From: Sinorhizobium fredii
Lineage (GTDB): Bacteria; Pseudomonadota; Alphaproteobacteria; Rhizobiales; Rhizobiaceae
DNA length: 64,000 nucleotides
Direction of reading: 5' to 3'
Assembly (NCBI RefSeq): GCF_002944405.1
Contig: NZ_CP024308.1
Location: 186,001-250,000, forward strand
The notes beneath the pieces were generated by a model. It made no database searches. It saw only the letters and a program-made list of their open reading frames with translations, and had not been told where the DNA came from. Of this stretch, positions 1-8,482 are shown piece after piece. The first letter of the stretch is position 1, and the number at the start of each line of letters is the position of its first letter. The position numbers were made by a program, and so were the translations under genes.

Positions 1-498
1 GCCGTTCGGCTCAATGACATGGACCTGGCCGAATACGACCGAATAATGGACGTCAACCTGAAGGGAGCTGTCCTTGCGTGCCGTGCGTTCGGAAGCCGAA
101 TGTGCGCTGCAGGAGCCGGATCGATCATCAATCTGTGCTCGCTGACCTCGCTCACGCCCTCGCCTCAGCTTGCATACGGGATGTCCAAGGCCGCCCTCAA
201 GATACTGACCGAGAGCCTTGCCGCGGAGTTCGGCCCATCGAACGTCAGGGTCAACGCCGTCGCCCCTGGCTACACGCTCACCCCGGCCATGCAGCAGCGT
301 ATCGACGAAGGGGCGCGAAACCCGGCAAAGATGGTCGAGGCAGCCGCGCTGAGAAGACTTGTGTCGATGGACGAAGTCGCGGAGGCAATCAACTTCCTCT
401 CAAGTGACAAGGCATCCGCCATAACGGGCGTCGTTGTTCCCGTGGATTGCGGTTTCCTTGTCGGCTCCGCCTATCAGGCCTATGCCGCCCAACCCTGA
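1..498 (+). CDS. Short-chain dehydrogenase/reductase, 5' end outside window
   Basis: This is the C-terminal ~165 residues of a classical NAD(P)-dependent SDR. The frame is open to base 1, so the Rossmann glycine motif lies upstream and the substrate cannot be named. Visible family marks are the structural Asn in MDVNLKGAV, the catalytic Ser in NLCSLTS, the Tyr-x3-Lys pair in YGMSK, the NAVAPG turn, and a C-terminal PVDCG where most relatives have VDGG. The next gene is convergent (542-1339), so this gene is probably the end of an operon that starts outside the window. The family call is firm; the substrate is unknown. Confidence 0.9.
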   Translation, partial: AVRLNDMDLAEYDRIMDVNLKGAVLACRAFGSRMCAAGAGSIINLCSLTSLTPSPQLAYGMSKAALKILTESLAAEFGPSNVRVNAVAPGYTLTPAMQQRIDEGARNPAKMVEAAALRRLVSMDEVAEAINFLSSDKASAITGVVVPVDCGFLVGSAYQAYAAQP

Positions 499-541
499 AC
501 AAGGTGCCGGGACGCCGCCTGACATCCTGGCATTTTCGGTT

Positions 542-1339
542 TCATACCTTCAGACCAAAGAAATCCAGCGTCAGATCCCTTTGCATGTCGAGCATTCCGC
601 CGCCGTAACGGACATCGCATCCGATTTCCTTTGCTGCGGCGAGCAGCGGAGTGACGCGAGGTTTCATGATGATGTCCGCGATGATCATTTCGGAGGAGAT
701 GTTGTCGAGGTCGACCGGGATCGGATCTGTTTCCGGATGCAGGCCGCAAGGCGTCGCGTTGACGACAATGTCGTGCCCCCGCGGATTGATTCCTCCCAGC
801 TTCACATTCGCTTTCGGAAAGCGCGCGAGAATCCTCTCCGAAAGATCTGTAGCGCGGGCGGTGTCGAGGTCGCTGATCGTTATCCGCTCAGCGCCCGACT
901 TCGCAAGCTGAAAGCCGATCGAGGCCCCTGCTCCGCCTGCTCCGACCAGAAGGACCGACTTGCCCACCACCTCGTGAGGGCCCGAGAGGACGCCCGCCAT
1001 GAAGCCGGGTCCGTCGAAGTTCGCTCCTGTCAGACGCCCCTGCTCATCGCGCTTGACTGCGTTGACCGCGGTGACGAGCTCCGCAGTCTCGTCATGCTTA
1101 TCGCAGAGCTGGTAGGCTTTTTCCTTGTGGGGCACGCTCACCATGAAGCCGCCAAGGTTCGCGGTGCGACGAAGGCTGTCCCACACTGCCTCGAAATCGT
1201 CTGGACGATAGTGAACCGGGATCATGATCGCGTCGACGCCGTTTGCCGCGAACCAGGGGTTGAATACCTCCGGCGAACGGACGTGGTCGATCGGATGTGC
1301 GATCATGTAGAAGATCTTGGTCTTGCCTGTGATTTGCAA
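542..1339 (-). CDS. Shikimate/quinate dehydrogenase-like NAD(P) oxidoreductase (AroE family)
   Basis: An AroE-family protein of about 265 residues. The N-terminal substrate domain shows HVRSPEVFN, the catalytic Lys in SVPHKEK and the Asn/Asp pair in GANFDGPGF. The C-terminal dinucleotide domain shows GAGGAGASIG, followed by NATPCGLHP and GGGMLDMQ. A catabolic locus and a local GntR regulator suggest a quinate/shikimate-like or other hydroxy-acid substrate, not housekeeping aromatic biosynthesis. I chose the TTG at 1339: homologues usually begin near ITGKTKIF, an AGAGAG stretch lies just upstream, and the ATG at 1378 has no Shine-Dalgarno and sits inside a palindromic operator. Starting at 1378 would add 13 residues. 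Confidence 0.85.
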   Translation of the reverse strand: MQITGKTKIFYMIAHPIDHVRSPEVFNPWFAANGVDAIMIPVHYRPDDFEAVWDSLRRTANLGGFMVSVPHKEKAYQLCDKHDETAELVTAVNAVKRDEQGRLTGANFDGPGFMAGVLSGPHEVVGKSVLLVGAGGAGASIGFQLAKSGAERITISDLDTARATDLSERILARFPKANVKLGGINPRGHDIVVNATPCGLHPETDPIPVDLDNISSEMIIADIIMKPRVTPLLAAAKEIGCDVRYGGGMLDMQRDLTLDFFGLKV

Positions 1340-1371
1340 CGCCGTGTCTCTCTTATATTTCAAATTTGCGC

Positions 1372-1386
1372 TCGACATAATGTCGA
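1372..1386. promoter_or_regulatory. Candidate GntR/FCD operator (TCGACATAATGTCGA)
   Basis: A 15-bp palindrome, TCGACAT-A-ATGTCGA, overlaps a second one (ATGTCGACAT, 1380-1389). The same core occurs as a longer perfect palindrome at 3746-3768, upstream of the aldolase gene and beside the GntR regulator gene. It lies between the AroE-like gene (leftward) and the tautomerase gene (rightward), so it could control both. The repeat is seen directly; the link to the GntR protein at 2850-3650 is inferred. Confidence 0.65.
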
Positions 1387-1465
1387 CATATGATAAACAA
1401 AAGTCAGGACCGACGGCAAGCCGTAAAGAAGGTTCGAACAGAAAATCGTTGAGCAGGGAACGACC

Positions 1466-1657
1466 ATGCCTATTTTGAAAGTGGAGATGCTTTCCGGACG
1501 AACCAGGGAGCAGAAGCGCGAGCTTGCGAAGGCTCTAACCGCTGAAATGGCTAGGGTTACAGGCAATAGGCCCGAAACCATCCAGGTCATCTTCGCCGAG
1601 ACATCCTCCGCGAGCTGGGCCACGGGCGGCATCCTCCTGGACGAACAGGGACATTGA
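1466..1657 (+). CDS. 4-oxalocrotonate tautomerase family protein
   Basis: A 63-residue protein of tautomerase size. It begins Met-Pro, and Pro becomes the catalytic N-terminal base after Met removal. It keeps the family pattern of a beta strand (ILKVEML), a helix with repeated Lys/Glu (REQKRELAKALTAEMARV) and the IQVIFAE strand. The usual second Arg near residue 39 is not obvious, so the reaction is uncertain. It lies 12 bases before the DadA-like gene on the same strand and is probably co-transcribed with it. Tautomerases of this family convert enol and keto forms of 2-oxo acids, which would fit processing of a product made by the neighbouring oxidase. Confidence 0.85.
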   Translation: MPILKVEMLSGRTREQKRELAKALTAEMARVTGNRPETIQVIFAETSSASWATGGILLDEQGH

Positions 1658-1669
1658 TCAGAGGCGGCA

Positions 1670-2911
1670 ATGGCGGACGTTACGATAGTAGGTGGCGGCA
1701 TCATTGGCTTGTGCTCCGCCATGGCTTTGCAGGATCGGGGATACACGGTCGAGATCATTGAGCGCGGTGAAATCGGCCGGGGTGCGTCATATGGAAACTG
1801 CGGCCTCCTAGCACCCGGTGAAGTTGTGCCTGTGTCGCGGCCCGGTGTTGTGAAGAAGATACCGGGGTGGCTGCTGGACCCGGAAGGCCCCCTGTTCGTG
1901 CGTCCGGGCGCCCTTGCCCGCGACCTCCCATGGCTGCTGAGATTTCTCAAGGCGGGAAGTGCCGATACGGTTCGTCACATCGCCTCCTCGCTCGCCCCGA
2001 TGATGAAGAGGGTCAACTCAGATTACGGCGTGCTGCTTGAAAGGATTGGGCGGTCTGATCTCCTCTCACAGGTCGAAAGTCTGATGCTTTTCAAAGATCG
2101 GTCGGAGTATGAGCGCGATCGCTTCTCCTGGGATCTGCGGAGCGAACTGGGCTTTGATCACACGTTTATATCTGGCTCCCAGGTCAGGGAACTCGAGCCC
2201 GCGATCGAAGGTCCCGTCACCTGCGGCGTGATCATGAAGGACTGGTATCATTTCACCGATCCTCTTGCGCTCACCCAGGCCTTGGCAGAGGAAGTCGTGC
2301 GAAGGGGCGGCAAAATCGTCTCCGGCGAGGCTCTTTCCTTCGAGAGCGAGCGAGGACTCGTCCGCAGCGTGAAGCTACGGAGCGGAGACCGGATCGACAC
2401 CAAGCGGATCGTCCTCGCTGCGGGTGCGTGGAGCGGGTCGCTCACCCGGCAGTTGGGACTGCGGATCCCCCTCGCCCATCTCAGCGGATACCACGTCCAT
2501 GCGCCGCATCCGCAAGTCCATCTCGAGCGAGCAATCTACTATGCGTCCGGCGGATTCGTCCTGACTCCGATGGCGACAGGACTTCGTATCGGCGGAACCA
2601 TCGAAATCGCCGGAGCGGATCCCAAGCCGAACTTTCGCAGAGCCGATGTACTTGCGGAACGGGCGAAGACGATCCTTCCCACTCTTGACATCACTGGCAG
2701 CACCCGCTGGATGGGAGCACGTCCATTCATCCCGGACACGATGCCGATTCTCGGCAAGGCTCCGTCCTTTGGGAACGTCATCCTGGCGTTCGGTCACGGA
2801 CAGGTCGGCATGACCCTGGGGGCGACAACCGGACACGTGGTCGCGCAGATCATCGCCGACGAACGGCCCGACGTGGATCTGGGGCCGTTCCGCCCACAGC
2901 GGTTTGCCTGA
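1670..2911 (+). CDS. D-amino-acid dehydrogenase-like FAD oxidoreductase (DAO/DadA family)
   Basis: A 413-residue FAD-dependent deaminating oxidoreductase. The dinucleotide-binding motif VGGGIIGLCSA is at residues ~6-16, followed by IERGEIGRGAS and the DadA-type NCGLLAPGEVVP loop. The C-terminal region holds RWMGARPFIPDTMPILG and FGHGQVGMTLGA, typical of DadA and glycine-oxidase relatives that make imino acids and pass electrons to FAD. Length matches the family (~410-430). It follows the tautomerase gene and overlaps the 3' end of the convergent GntR gene by ~60 bases. The substrate is unknown; D-amino acids, or an amine handled with the class II aldolase, are possible. Confidence 0.9.
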   Translation: MADVTIVGGGIIGLCSAMALQDRGYTVEIIERGEIGRGASYGNCGLLAPGEVVPVSRPGVVKKIPGWLLDPEGPLFVRPGALARDLPWLLRFLKAGSADTVRHIASSLAPMMKRVNSDYGVLLERIGRSDLLSQVESLMLFKDRSEYERDRFSWDLRSELGFDHTFISGSQVRELEPAIEGPVTCGVIMKDWYHFTDPLALTQALAEEVVRRGGKIVSGEALSFESERGLVRSVKLRSGDRIDTKRIVLAAGAWSGSLTRQLGLRIPLAHLSGYHVHAPHPQVHLERAIYYASGGFVLTPMATGLRIGGTIEIAGADPKPNFRRADVLAERAKTILPTLDITGSTRWMGARPFIPDTMPILGKAPSFGNVILAFGHGQVGMTLGATTGHVVAQIIADERPDVDLGPFRPQRFA

Positions 2912-3650
2912 TGGTCGAGGCTGTCGGCGCGAATTTCATCTTGGCTGTGACGCTCTGATCGTAATACTCGAGGAACCGCCCCTTGAACTGCATCGCATGC
3001 TCGTGAGCGACCGCGTCCGCATATTCGAGATCCTTCGCCCGGATCGCCTCGATCATCTGGACGTGATGAACTGCGACTTCCTCGAAGGACATGTGCTCGG
3101 ACAGTGCCTGAAACTCGAAATGGAAGTGGAGCATGCGCCTGCCCTCGTCCAGCAGGCGTTTGTAGAACATCTGGAAGTAGGCGTTCTTGCCCGCTTCCGC
3201 GATCGCCATATGAAAGTTGAAGTTGGCGTCGATGTTGTAGATTGGATCCCGGGTCTTCAGGCTCTTGTTGAAGCCCTTCTCGAACTCGCTCTGCAGCTTC
3301 TCTATCGTCCGCAGTTCCGCGTTGGTGCGGAACTGCGCCGCGAGCCTCGTCGTCGCACGCTGCAGCAGATCAAGGGCATCCAGGTACTTCGGGACGTCCC
3401 TGAAATCGATCGGCGCCACGATCGTGCTTCTGTTCGGAAGGATGTTCACAAACCCCTCGCTGGAGAGACGGACAAGCGCTTCACGAACCGGAGAGCGCGA
3501 GAGGTCGAAGCGCTCACTCAGGCTGTTTTCGTCGATTGGCGATCCCGGTGCAAGTTCAAGCCGCAGGATCTCGTCTCGAAGCTGCGCGTACACGCGCGCA
3601 CTCCCAGTGACCTTCTCAGCCTTATCAGACGCCGGCGCCAAATCAGCCAT
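2850..3650 (-). CDS. GntR family transcriptional regulator, FCD domain
   Basis: A 266-residue GntR/FadR-subfamily regulator. The winged helix (residues ~18-80) shows YAQLRDEILRLELAPGSPI, LSERFDLSRSPVREAL and GFVNILPNRSTIV. The C-terminal all-helical FCD ligand domain has metal-ligand-type His residues in FHMAIAEAGKN and AIRAKDLEYADAVAHEH. Its 3' end overlaps the end of the convergent DadA-like gene. A perfect 23-bp palindrome lies between it and the divergent aldolase gene, and the same core lies before the AroE-like gene, so it probably represses the local catabolic genes and itself until a small acid ligand binds. Confidence 0.93.
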   Translation of the reverse strand: MADLAPASDKAEKVTGSARVYAQLRDEILRLELAPGSPIDENSLSERFDLSRSPVREALVRLSSEGFVNILPNRSTIVAPIDFRDVPKYLDALDLLQRATTRLAAQFRTNAELRTIEKLQSEFEKGFNKSLKTRDPIYNIDANFNFHMAIAEAGKNAYFQMFYKRLLDEGRRMLHFHFEFQALSEHMSFEEVAVHHVQMIEAIRAKDLEYADAVAHEHAMQFKGRFLEYYDQSVTAKMKFAPTASTIRQTAVGGTAPDPRRAVRRR

Positions 3651-3745
3651 ACCCTACTCCCCTCTCATCACACTCGACCACACTCGTTAGCATTTCATCG
3701 GCTCTGCATCAAACAAAGCGAAAAAACCTCGCAAAGCGTTACACA

Positions 3746-3768
3746 ATGGTCGACATTATGTCGACCAT
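3746..3768. promoter_or_regulatory. Candidate GntR/FCD operator, perfect 23-bp palindrome
   Basis: Arms ATGGTCGACAT and ATGTCGACCAT are exact reverse complements around a single central T. It lies 37 bases before the aldolase start and 96 bases before the GntR start, in the divergent promoter region. The 15-bp core matches that at 1372-1386 apart from the central base. It is an excellent operator candidate for the adjacent GntR protein; binding is inferred. Confidence 0.75.
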
Positions 3769-3805
3769 ATAATAGCATCTCCGAGAAATTTCGAAAGGAG
3801 AAGTT

Positions 3806-4597
3806 ATGGCACACGAGTTGAAGACCGACGCCGCCGCTCCGGCGGTATTGAAGAATGCATCCCTTGACACGCCGGAAATCATCGAAGCACGCCGGGATCT
3901 CGCCGCATGCTTTCGCATGGCCGCCAAACTCGATCTGCAGGAAGGCATCTGCAATCACTTTTCAGCGGTTGTTCCGGGCCACTCCGACCTGTTTCTGGTC
4001 AATCCATACGGATGGGCGTTCGCGGAAATCCGTGCATCCCAGCTTCTCATCTGCGACTTCAACGGCAACGTCGTCTCTGGAGACGGCAAGCCAGAAGCCA
4101 CTGCCTTCTACATTCACGCGCAAATCCACAAGGTCATGCCGCGTGCGACTGCAGCGTTCCACACTCACATGCCGAATGCGACTGCGCTCTCGATGATCGA
4201 GGGCGACCCCTTCGTCTGGGCGGGCCAGACCTCGCTGAAGTTCTACGGGCGCACCGCAGTCGATGAGAGCTACAACGGCCTCGCACTGGGCTACGAGGAG
4301 GGGCTCCGCATTGCCGAAGCGATCGGAGACGCGGATATCGTCTTCATGCGCAATCATGGCGTGATGGTCCTCGGCCCGACGATCGCTGAAGCGTTTGACG
4401 ATCTCTACTATCTGGAGCGCGCCGCCGAGGTACAGCTCAAGGCGATGGGAAGTGGCCGCAGCCTTGTGCGAATCCCTCACGAGATTGCGCAGAAAGCGTA
4501 TCTGGAAATGCGTGAGGGCGATCCGGAAAGCGCCCGACTCCATCTGGCCAGCGTCCGCCGGCAGCTTCAGGCATCCGAACCCGAATACGCAGACTGA
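3806..4597 (+). CDS. Class II aldolase/adducin family protein
   Basis: A 263-residue protein of the AraD/FucA class II aldolase-adducin fold. Zinc-ligand His pairs appear in AAFHTHMPNATALS and in FMRNHGVMVLG. The entry helix ARRDLAACFRMAAKLDLQEGICNHFS carries the conserved N-H-x-S. The AAGAGG-like sequence CGAAAGGAG lies 7-15 bases before the ATG and supports this start. Relatives act as aldolases, epimerases or decarboxylases on small hydroxy acids. The gene stands under a GntR operator and divergent from the regulator, so it belongs to the same catabolic unit. The specific substrate cannot be read from the sequence. Confidence 0.92.
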   Translation: MAHELKTDAAAPAVLKNASLDTPEIIEARRDLAACFRMAAKLDLQEGICNHFSAVVPGHSDLFLVNPYGWAFAEIRASQLLICDFNGNVVSGDGKPEATAFYIHAQIHKVMPRATAAFHTHMPNATALSMIEGDPFVWAGQTSLKFYGRTAVDESYNGLALGYEEGLRIAEAIGDADIVFMRNHGVMVLGPTIAEAFDDLYYLERAAEVQLKAMGSGRSLVRIPHEIAQKAYLEMREGDPESARLHLASVRRQLQASEPEYAD

Positions 4598-4850
4598 TGC
4601 GCTCCAGATCCTGATGTAAGGAAGGGCCACGAGAGCGGTCGCACTGCAGACGTATCGCTCTTTTGGTCTCCCCCGACCTAAACGGTGCCATCTGGATGAT
4701 GCATCTAGCACTTTCTCGGGAGATAGCGGCGTGTCGAGGACGATCTACGTAGTGCCCTACCCTTCACACGTCAATATTACGCTTGGATTAGTTCCCCGGA
4801 ACGAGAACATCGGCTGCGCGGTAAGCGGAGACCGTCTGAGGCGTTCCGCG

Positions 4851-5216
4851 TCAGGTGTCGAACTGATAGCTTGCCGGAATGTAGTTGTAGCCACTCTCTC
4901 TCCGTTCAAGGAAGCCGACGGACGAATGCGGCATGTGGTAGCCCAATGTCGAACCTCATCTCCCAATCGGGTTTTTGCAGGTTCAGTGCATAGTGGACCG
5001 CCGAGTCAGCCATTGCTATCGCTCGCTTCCCGTCGGACTCGATGCTGAGGATCGTATGGTCCGGAGAATGCCCGTAGGCGGCAATCGCCGTTATGCCCGA
5101 GACGATATCCTGACCATCTGTCAAGAAGGTCGTTTTCGCCGCCAGCGGCTTGACGTGCGACAGGACCTTAAGATGGTTCGCTCACCAATGGTTCCGCTCG
5201 CTCGTTGATATTTGCG
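4851..5216 (-). pseudogene. Metallo-beta-lactamase-fold hydrolase, degenerate fragment
   Basis: Reading leftward from ~5216, one frame gives TSERNHW, an in-frame TGA near 5185, then NHLKVLSHVKPLAAKTTFL and DIVSGITAIAAYGHSPDHT (the AxGHTPGH-type motif with Thr to Ser), then AIAMADSAVHYALNLQKPDWEMRFDI. After a frame change near 4948 the C-terminus of the same family resumes as GYHMPHSSVGFLER and YNYIPASYQFDT, ending at 4851. About 25 residues normally between these parts are missing, so there is an internal deletion with frameshift, and the N-terminal HxHxDH half is absent. This is a clear relic of a secreted or cytosolic MBL-fold metallohydrolase. Confidence 0.75.
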
Positions 5217-5496
5217 GCGCGGCGGCAACGACGGAGCTGGAGGCGTACGGTTCGGGCGGCGATCCCAATGACAGCATCTGTGGCGCAAAGCAGTCGCTCG
5301 GTCGAGACAGAGTGAATGACCGCGTCCCACCCACCCACGACGCTGGTGAAGGTGAACTCTCGACCCGAAGCGGACTGTTAATTCGTTGCGCGTGAACGGC
5401 AGGTTTGCGCCGTCACTCCTGTCGTTCACGCCACCCCCTCCGGTTCTGGGAAGCAGTCAGTCTGCTTTCGTAATGATCGTCCGGAACGCGCAATAG
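5217..5496. other. Non-coding or decayed stretch
   Basis: No frame here gives a recognisable protein. Short open frames exist on the minus strand, but none has a domain or a convincing start. It joins two gene relics (MBL fold on the left, ureohydrolase-like tail on the right) and is probably the remains of genes between them. Confidence 0.4.
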
Positions 5497-5715
5497 GAGG
5501 CGCGTGCGCCGTGCGAAGACAGCAACCCCGAAGGCCTATCTGAGCAGTTGAGAGTATCGTCGACGGGCAGGCTCACACTTAATACCGTCGTCAGTCTTCT
5601 CGCGAAAGTCGCTGAGGTGTCAGATGTCGTCGAAATGACTGTCGCCGAACACCTGCCATTGAATGCCGAGAGCCTGCGTAAGGCGCTATCACAGTTAGCA
5701 ATCCTTGTGCGTTAG
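5497..5715 (+). pseudogene. Possible arginase/agmatinase (ureohydrolase) C-terminal relic
   Basis: Plus-strand frame 1 between a stop at 5494-5496 and TAG at 5713-5715 reads NPEGLSEQLR, then LTLNTVVSLLAKVAEVSDVV and EMTVAEHLPLNAESL. That resembles the last two helices and the strand VVGFTVAEH-P of ureohydrolase-fold enzymes. No start codon, metal-binding motifs or upstream part are present, so it can only be a remnant. The homology is by eye and short, hence the moderate confidence. Confidence 0.4.
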
Positions 5716-5784
5716 TCGCTGGGTCGGGAGTACTAATACCTTCAAGGCGACGCAGTTGGCGCAGTGTGGCGCTCCATCGACGGG

Positions 5785-6690
5785 TCACCCGGTCGCCCGT
5801 CGCGAGAGTTCACGAGCTAGTTCCAAGAAAGCCCTGACCCCAGCCGATAGATTGCGCCGCCCAGGATAGTAGAGGCAAAGCCCCGGATAGGGCGGTGTCC
5901 AGTCTTCCAGAATACGGATAACGCGCCCCGCGTCGATGTCCGGGAGAATATCTTGTTCGAAAATGTATCCTACGCCGGCGCTATCGAGAACGGCGGTTCT
6001 CGTAAGGCTCGCTTCATCCAACGTTATCGGGCCGCGCACATCAATTTGCACCTGTTCCCCGTCCTTTTCGAAGCGCCACCGAAACAGTGATCCATCGGGA
6101 AGACGAACGCGGATGCATTTGTGATTGAAAAGGTCGGGGGGAGCCAGTGGCTTCCCATACTTCTCGAAATACTCGGGAGAGCCGACCACCGCATGTCGCT
6201 GTGGCCGGCCGAGCGAAACGGCAATCATGTCGGTGGGTACAAGGCCCGCAACCCTGACGCCTAGATCAAATCCGTCGCCGACGACATCCACCAATTTTCC
6301 CTCGGTGACGATATCAACGTGCATGTCTGGATAGCGGCGCAGGAACTCAAGTACGAGCGGTGAGATGATGGCGCGCGCGGCAAAGGGTGCTGCGTTGATA
6401 CGTATCGTTCCGGAAGGTGTTTCGCGATGCGAGCGCACGGTCTCCAGAGCGGTACGGAGATCCTGAAGGGAAGGCGCGACCTGTTGCATAAAGAGCCTGC
6501 CGGCATCCGTCAGCGAGACGCTGCGCGTGGTTCGGTTGAACAATCGGACGCCGAGTCCCGCTTCAAGTCTGCCTACTGTGTGGCTCAGCGCTGTCGTGGA
6601 CATGCCGAGATCGATGGCCGCTGCGCGGAATGTGCCGCGCCGTGCAATCGCGATGATCGCTTCCAGCTCTTTGAGATTGGGTTGTTCCAT
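5785..6690 (-). CDS. LysR family transcriptional regulator
   Basis: A 301-residue LysR regulator of normal family length. The N-terminal winged helix shows [40 protein letters not shown] and [15 protein letters not shown]. The substrate-binding domain shows the subfamily marks [18 protein letters not shown] and [12 protein letters not shown], placing it in the large DNA-binding group often found beside oxidoreductases. It is transcribed away from the NTF2-like/SDR pair at 6787-7886; the 96-base gap is short enough for a shared divergent promoter, so it probably controls that pair. The inducer is unknown. Confidence 0.95.
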   Translation of the reverse strand: MEQPNLKELEAIIAIARRGTFRAAAIDLGMSTTALSHTVGRLEAGLGVRLFNRTTRSVSLTDAGRLFMQQVAPSLQDLRTALETVRSHRETPSGTIRINAAPFAARAIISPLVLEFLRRYPDMHVDIVTEGKLVDVVGDGFDLGVRVAGLVPTDMIAVSLGRPQRHAVVGSPEYFEKYGKPLAPPDLFNHKCIRVRLPDGSLFRWRFEKDGEQVQIDVRGPITLDEASLTRTAVLDSAGVGYIFEQDILPDIDAGRVIRILEDWTPPYPGLCLYYPGRRNLSAGVRAFLELARELSRRATG

Positions 6691-6786
6691 TGTCCCGACT
6701 TGTTCACTATCGCATGCCGATTTATCCCACTTATCTGCGCAATGGTCGAGGGGTAAGTTTCTGGTCAGATCATGTGGAGAAACACA

Positions 6787-7107
6787 ATGGATATGCCCCC
6801 AACAGTTACCGCGTACTTTGACGCCGACCGCCGCAATGATGTGGAAGCGTTTTCAGAGACCTTTTTGGATGACGCAGTTGTCGAAGACGAAGGCGCTCGC
6901 CACCGAGGCATTGCCGCAATTCGCCAATGGTGGGCGGCTGTGAAAACAGCGACCAACTACGTCGCTGCCCCTGTCGAAGCCACACGCGACGGCGACAAAG
7001 CGCTCGTCCGCGCGAATGTAAGCGGTCAGTTCCCCGGCAGTCCGGTGACGCTCACCTTCGCCTTCACCACCAAAAACGACAAAATCGCCAGACTGGAGAT
7101 CAAGTGA
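6787..7107 (+). CDS. Nuclear transport factor 2-like (SnoaL-like) protein
   Basis: A small alpha+beta cone-fold protein of about 106 residues: [32 protein letters not shown] at the N-terminus and a GIAAIRQWW helix are typical of SnoaL/NTF2-like proteins. I chose ATG 6787 because GGAGA lies 6 bases upstream; ATG 6772 would add five residues and puts that ribosome site inside the gene. The stop shares a base with the SDR start (TGATG at 7105-7109), so translation is coupled. Such proteins are isomerases, hydratases or binding partners; none can be chosen here. Confidence 0.85.
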   Translation: MDMPPTVTAYFDADRRNDVEAFSETFLDDAVVEDEGARHRGIAAIRQWWAAVKTATNYVAAPVEATRDGDKALVRANVSGQFPGSPVTLTFAFTTKNDKIARLEIK

Positions 7108-7886
7108 TGAACGATTTTCTCAATCTTAGAGGTAAACGCGCTCTCATCACCGCTGGAACGAAAGGCGCCGGCGCTGCGACGGTCAACCTGTTTCGCGAAC
7201 TCGGTGCACAGGTGCTGACGACGGCGCGGGCGCGTCCGGAAAGCCTCCCGGAAGAGTTGTTCGTAGAAGCTGACCTGACCACCGAAGAAGGATGTGCGAT
7301 TGTTGCTGACGCCGCGCGTCAGCGCCTGGGTGACGTCGATATCATTGTCCATATGCTTGGAGGCTCTTCAGCAGCCGGAGGTGGCTTTGCGGCGCTATCC
7401 GAAGACGACTGGGACAAGGAGCTGTCACTCAATCTGTTTCCGGCTGTTCGACTTGACCGGCTCCTTGTCCCGGACATGGTTGCCCGAGGATGCGGGGTGG
7501 TCGTGCACGTGACATCCATCCAGAGGGTCATGCCGCTTCCGGAATCGACGACCGCGTATGCAGCGGCAAAAGCAGCGCTTTCGACTTACAGCAAGTCGAT
7601 ATCGAAGGAAGTTTCGCCCAAAAGTATCCGGGTCGTGCGGGTGTCGCCTGGGTGGATCGCAACGGAGGCCTCAGTGCGTTTGGCCGAGCGCTTGGCGAAG
7701 CAAGCCGGTACTGATCTGGAAGGCGGCAAGAAGATCATCATGGATGCACTGGGTGGCATTCCGCTTGGTCGGCCGGCGAATCCTGAAGAGGTCGCAGATC
7801 TGATCGCATTCCTCGCGTCCGACCGCGCGTCTTCGATCACGGGTACCGAATACACGATCGACGGAGGTACGGTGCCCACGGCGTAG
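7107..7886 (+). CDS. Short-chain dehydrogenase/reductase
   Basis: A complete 259-residue SDR. The cofactor-binding [10 protein letters not shown] (variant of TGxxxGxG) is at residues ~15-24, the HMLGGS equivalent of NNAG is at ~80, the catalytic Ser in HVTSIQR and the Tyr-x3-Lys in AYAAAKAAL follow, and [11 protein letters not shown] closes the fold. It starts at the ATG overlapping the stop of the NTF2-like gene, so the two are a coupled pair under the divergent LysR regulator. The oxidised or reduced substrate is not evident. Confidence 0.93.
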   Translation: MNDFLNLRGKRALITAGTKGAGAATVNLFRELGAQVLTTARARPESLPEELFVEADLTTEEGCAIVADAARQRLGDVDIIVHMLGGSSAAGGGFAALSEDDWDKELSLNLFPAVRLDRLLVPDMVARGCGVVVHVTSIQRVMPLPESTTAYAAAKAALSTYSKSISKEVSPKSIRVVRVSPGWIATEASVRLAERLAKQAGTDLEGGKKIIMDALGGIPLGRPANPEEVADLIAFLASDRASSITGTEYTIDGGTVPTA

Positions 7887-7900
7887 GCGCCCCCTGCAGA

Positions 7901-8368
7901 TCAGGCGGGTGTGTCCCACCCGCCAATCTGGGAGTAGATCGCGTTGCGGAGATAGCGCACGTCGCGGTTCAAAGCGGCCAACTCCGGGGGCGTCTGGGTC
8001 GAAGCTGCAAGCAACGTGTCGCTGAGGCAGCCTGCCTTGTGCTGCAATGCCCGACCTTCTTCGGTCAACGCGATCACCACTTGCCGCTCGTTGCTGAGGT
8101 TTCGGGTCCTGCGCAACAAGCCGGATGTCTCAAGGCGCTTCAAGAGTGGTGTAAGCGTGCTGGATTCCAGTGCAAGGGTGTTGGCAATGGCGCCGACCGT
8201 TTGCTCATCTTCGCTCCACAAAACGTTGAGCACGAGATACTGCGGGTAAGTCAGGCCCAATTCGTCGAGGAGGGGCTTGTAGGCGCGCTGAATGGCGATG
8301 CCAGCAGTGTAAATCGCGTAGCACAACTGATCGTGCAATGGCGGTGGATCATTATGGGGTTTGGTCAT
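7901..8368 (-). CDS. MarR family regulator, OhrR-type
   Basis: A 155-residue MarR protein of the OhrR branch. It has the N-terminal DQLCYAIY with the Cys that senses organic peroxides in characterised OhrR proteins, then YKPLLDELGLTYPQYLVLNVLW, the recognition helix LESSTLTPLLKRLETSGLL and the wing RNLSNERQVVIALTEEG. In OhrR, oxidation of this Cys releases DNA. The gene is divergent from a secreted alpha/beta hydrolase, and two TATCGCGATA palindromes lie between them. It probably represses itself and the hydrolase. No ohr peroxidase gene is adjacent, which is unusual for OhrR. Confidence 0.92.
   Translation of the reverse strand: MTKPHNDPPPLHDQLCYAIYTAGIAIQRAYKPLLDELGLTYPQYLVLNVLWSEDEQTVGAIANTLALESSTLTPLLKRLETSGLLRRTRNLSNERQVVIALTEEGRALQHKAGCLSDTLLAASTQTPPELAALNRDVRYLRNAIYSQIGGWDTPA
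7904..7924. terminator. Bidirectional hairpin between convergent genes
   Basis: Arms GGCGGGTG and CACCCGCC are exact complements around a 5-base loop. The stem lies 17 bases after the SDR stop and overlaps the last codons of the convergent MarR gene. There is no U-run, so its strength as a terminator is uncertain. Confidence 0.5.
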
Positions 8369-8417
8369 TCTGAGCTCCTTTGCGCACCAATATAATCAAG
8401 GTTACCGCGAAAACCAA

Positions 8418-8427
8418 TATCGCGATA
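8418..8427. promoter_or_regulatory. Candidate MarR/OhrR operator, site 1 (TATCGCGATA)
   Basis: A perfect 10-bp palindrome, 50 bases before the MarR start on its promoter side. It is identical to the core of the longer site at 8469-8482, and both lie in the divergent MarR/hydrolase intergenic region. Confidence 0.65.
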
Positions 8428-8468
8428 AGAATTATGTTGACGAGCAGTTCAAGGCCTGCCAGTTTGAA

Positions 8469-8482
8469 GTTATCGCGATAAC
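8469..8482. promoter_or_regulatory. Candidate MarR/OhrR operator, site 2 (GTTATCGCGATAAC)
   Basis: A perfect 14-bp palindrome 30 bases before the hydrolase start, followed at once by a further half-site (AGTTATCGCT). The centre-to-centre distance to site 1 is about 53 bases, close to five helical turns. It is placed to repress the hydrolase promoter. Confidence 0.7.

Noticed and set aside
434..1393. A 319-residue plus-strand open frame
   Set aside because: It is antisense to the AroE-like gene and overlaps the SDR end; no domain is seen.
4731..5048. A 105-residue plus-strand open frame
   Set aside because: It is antisense to the metallo-beta-lactamase relic, which explains the sequence better.
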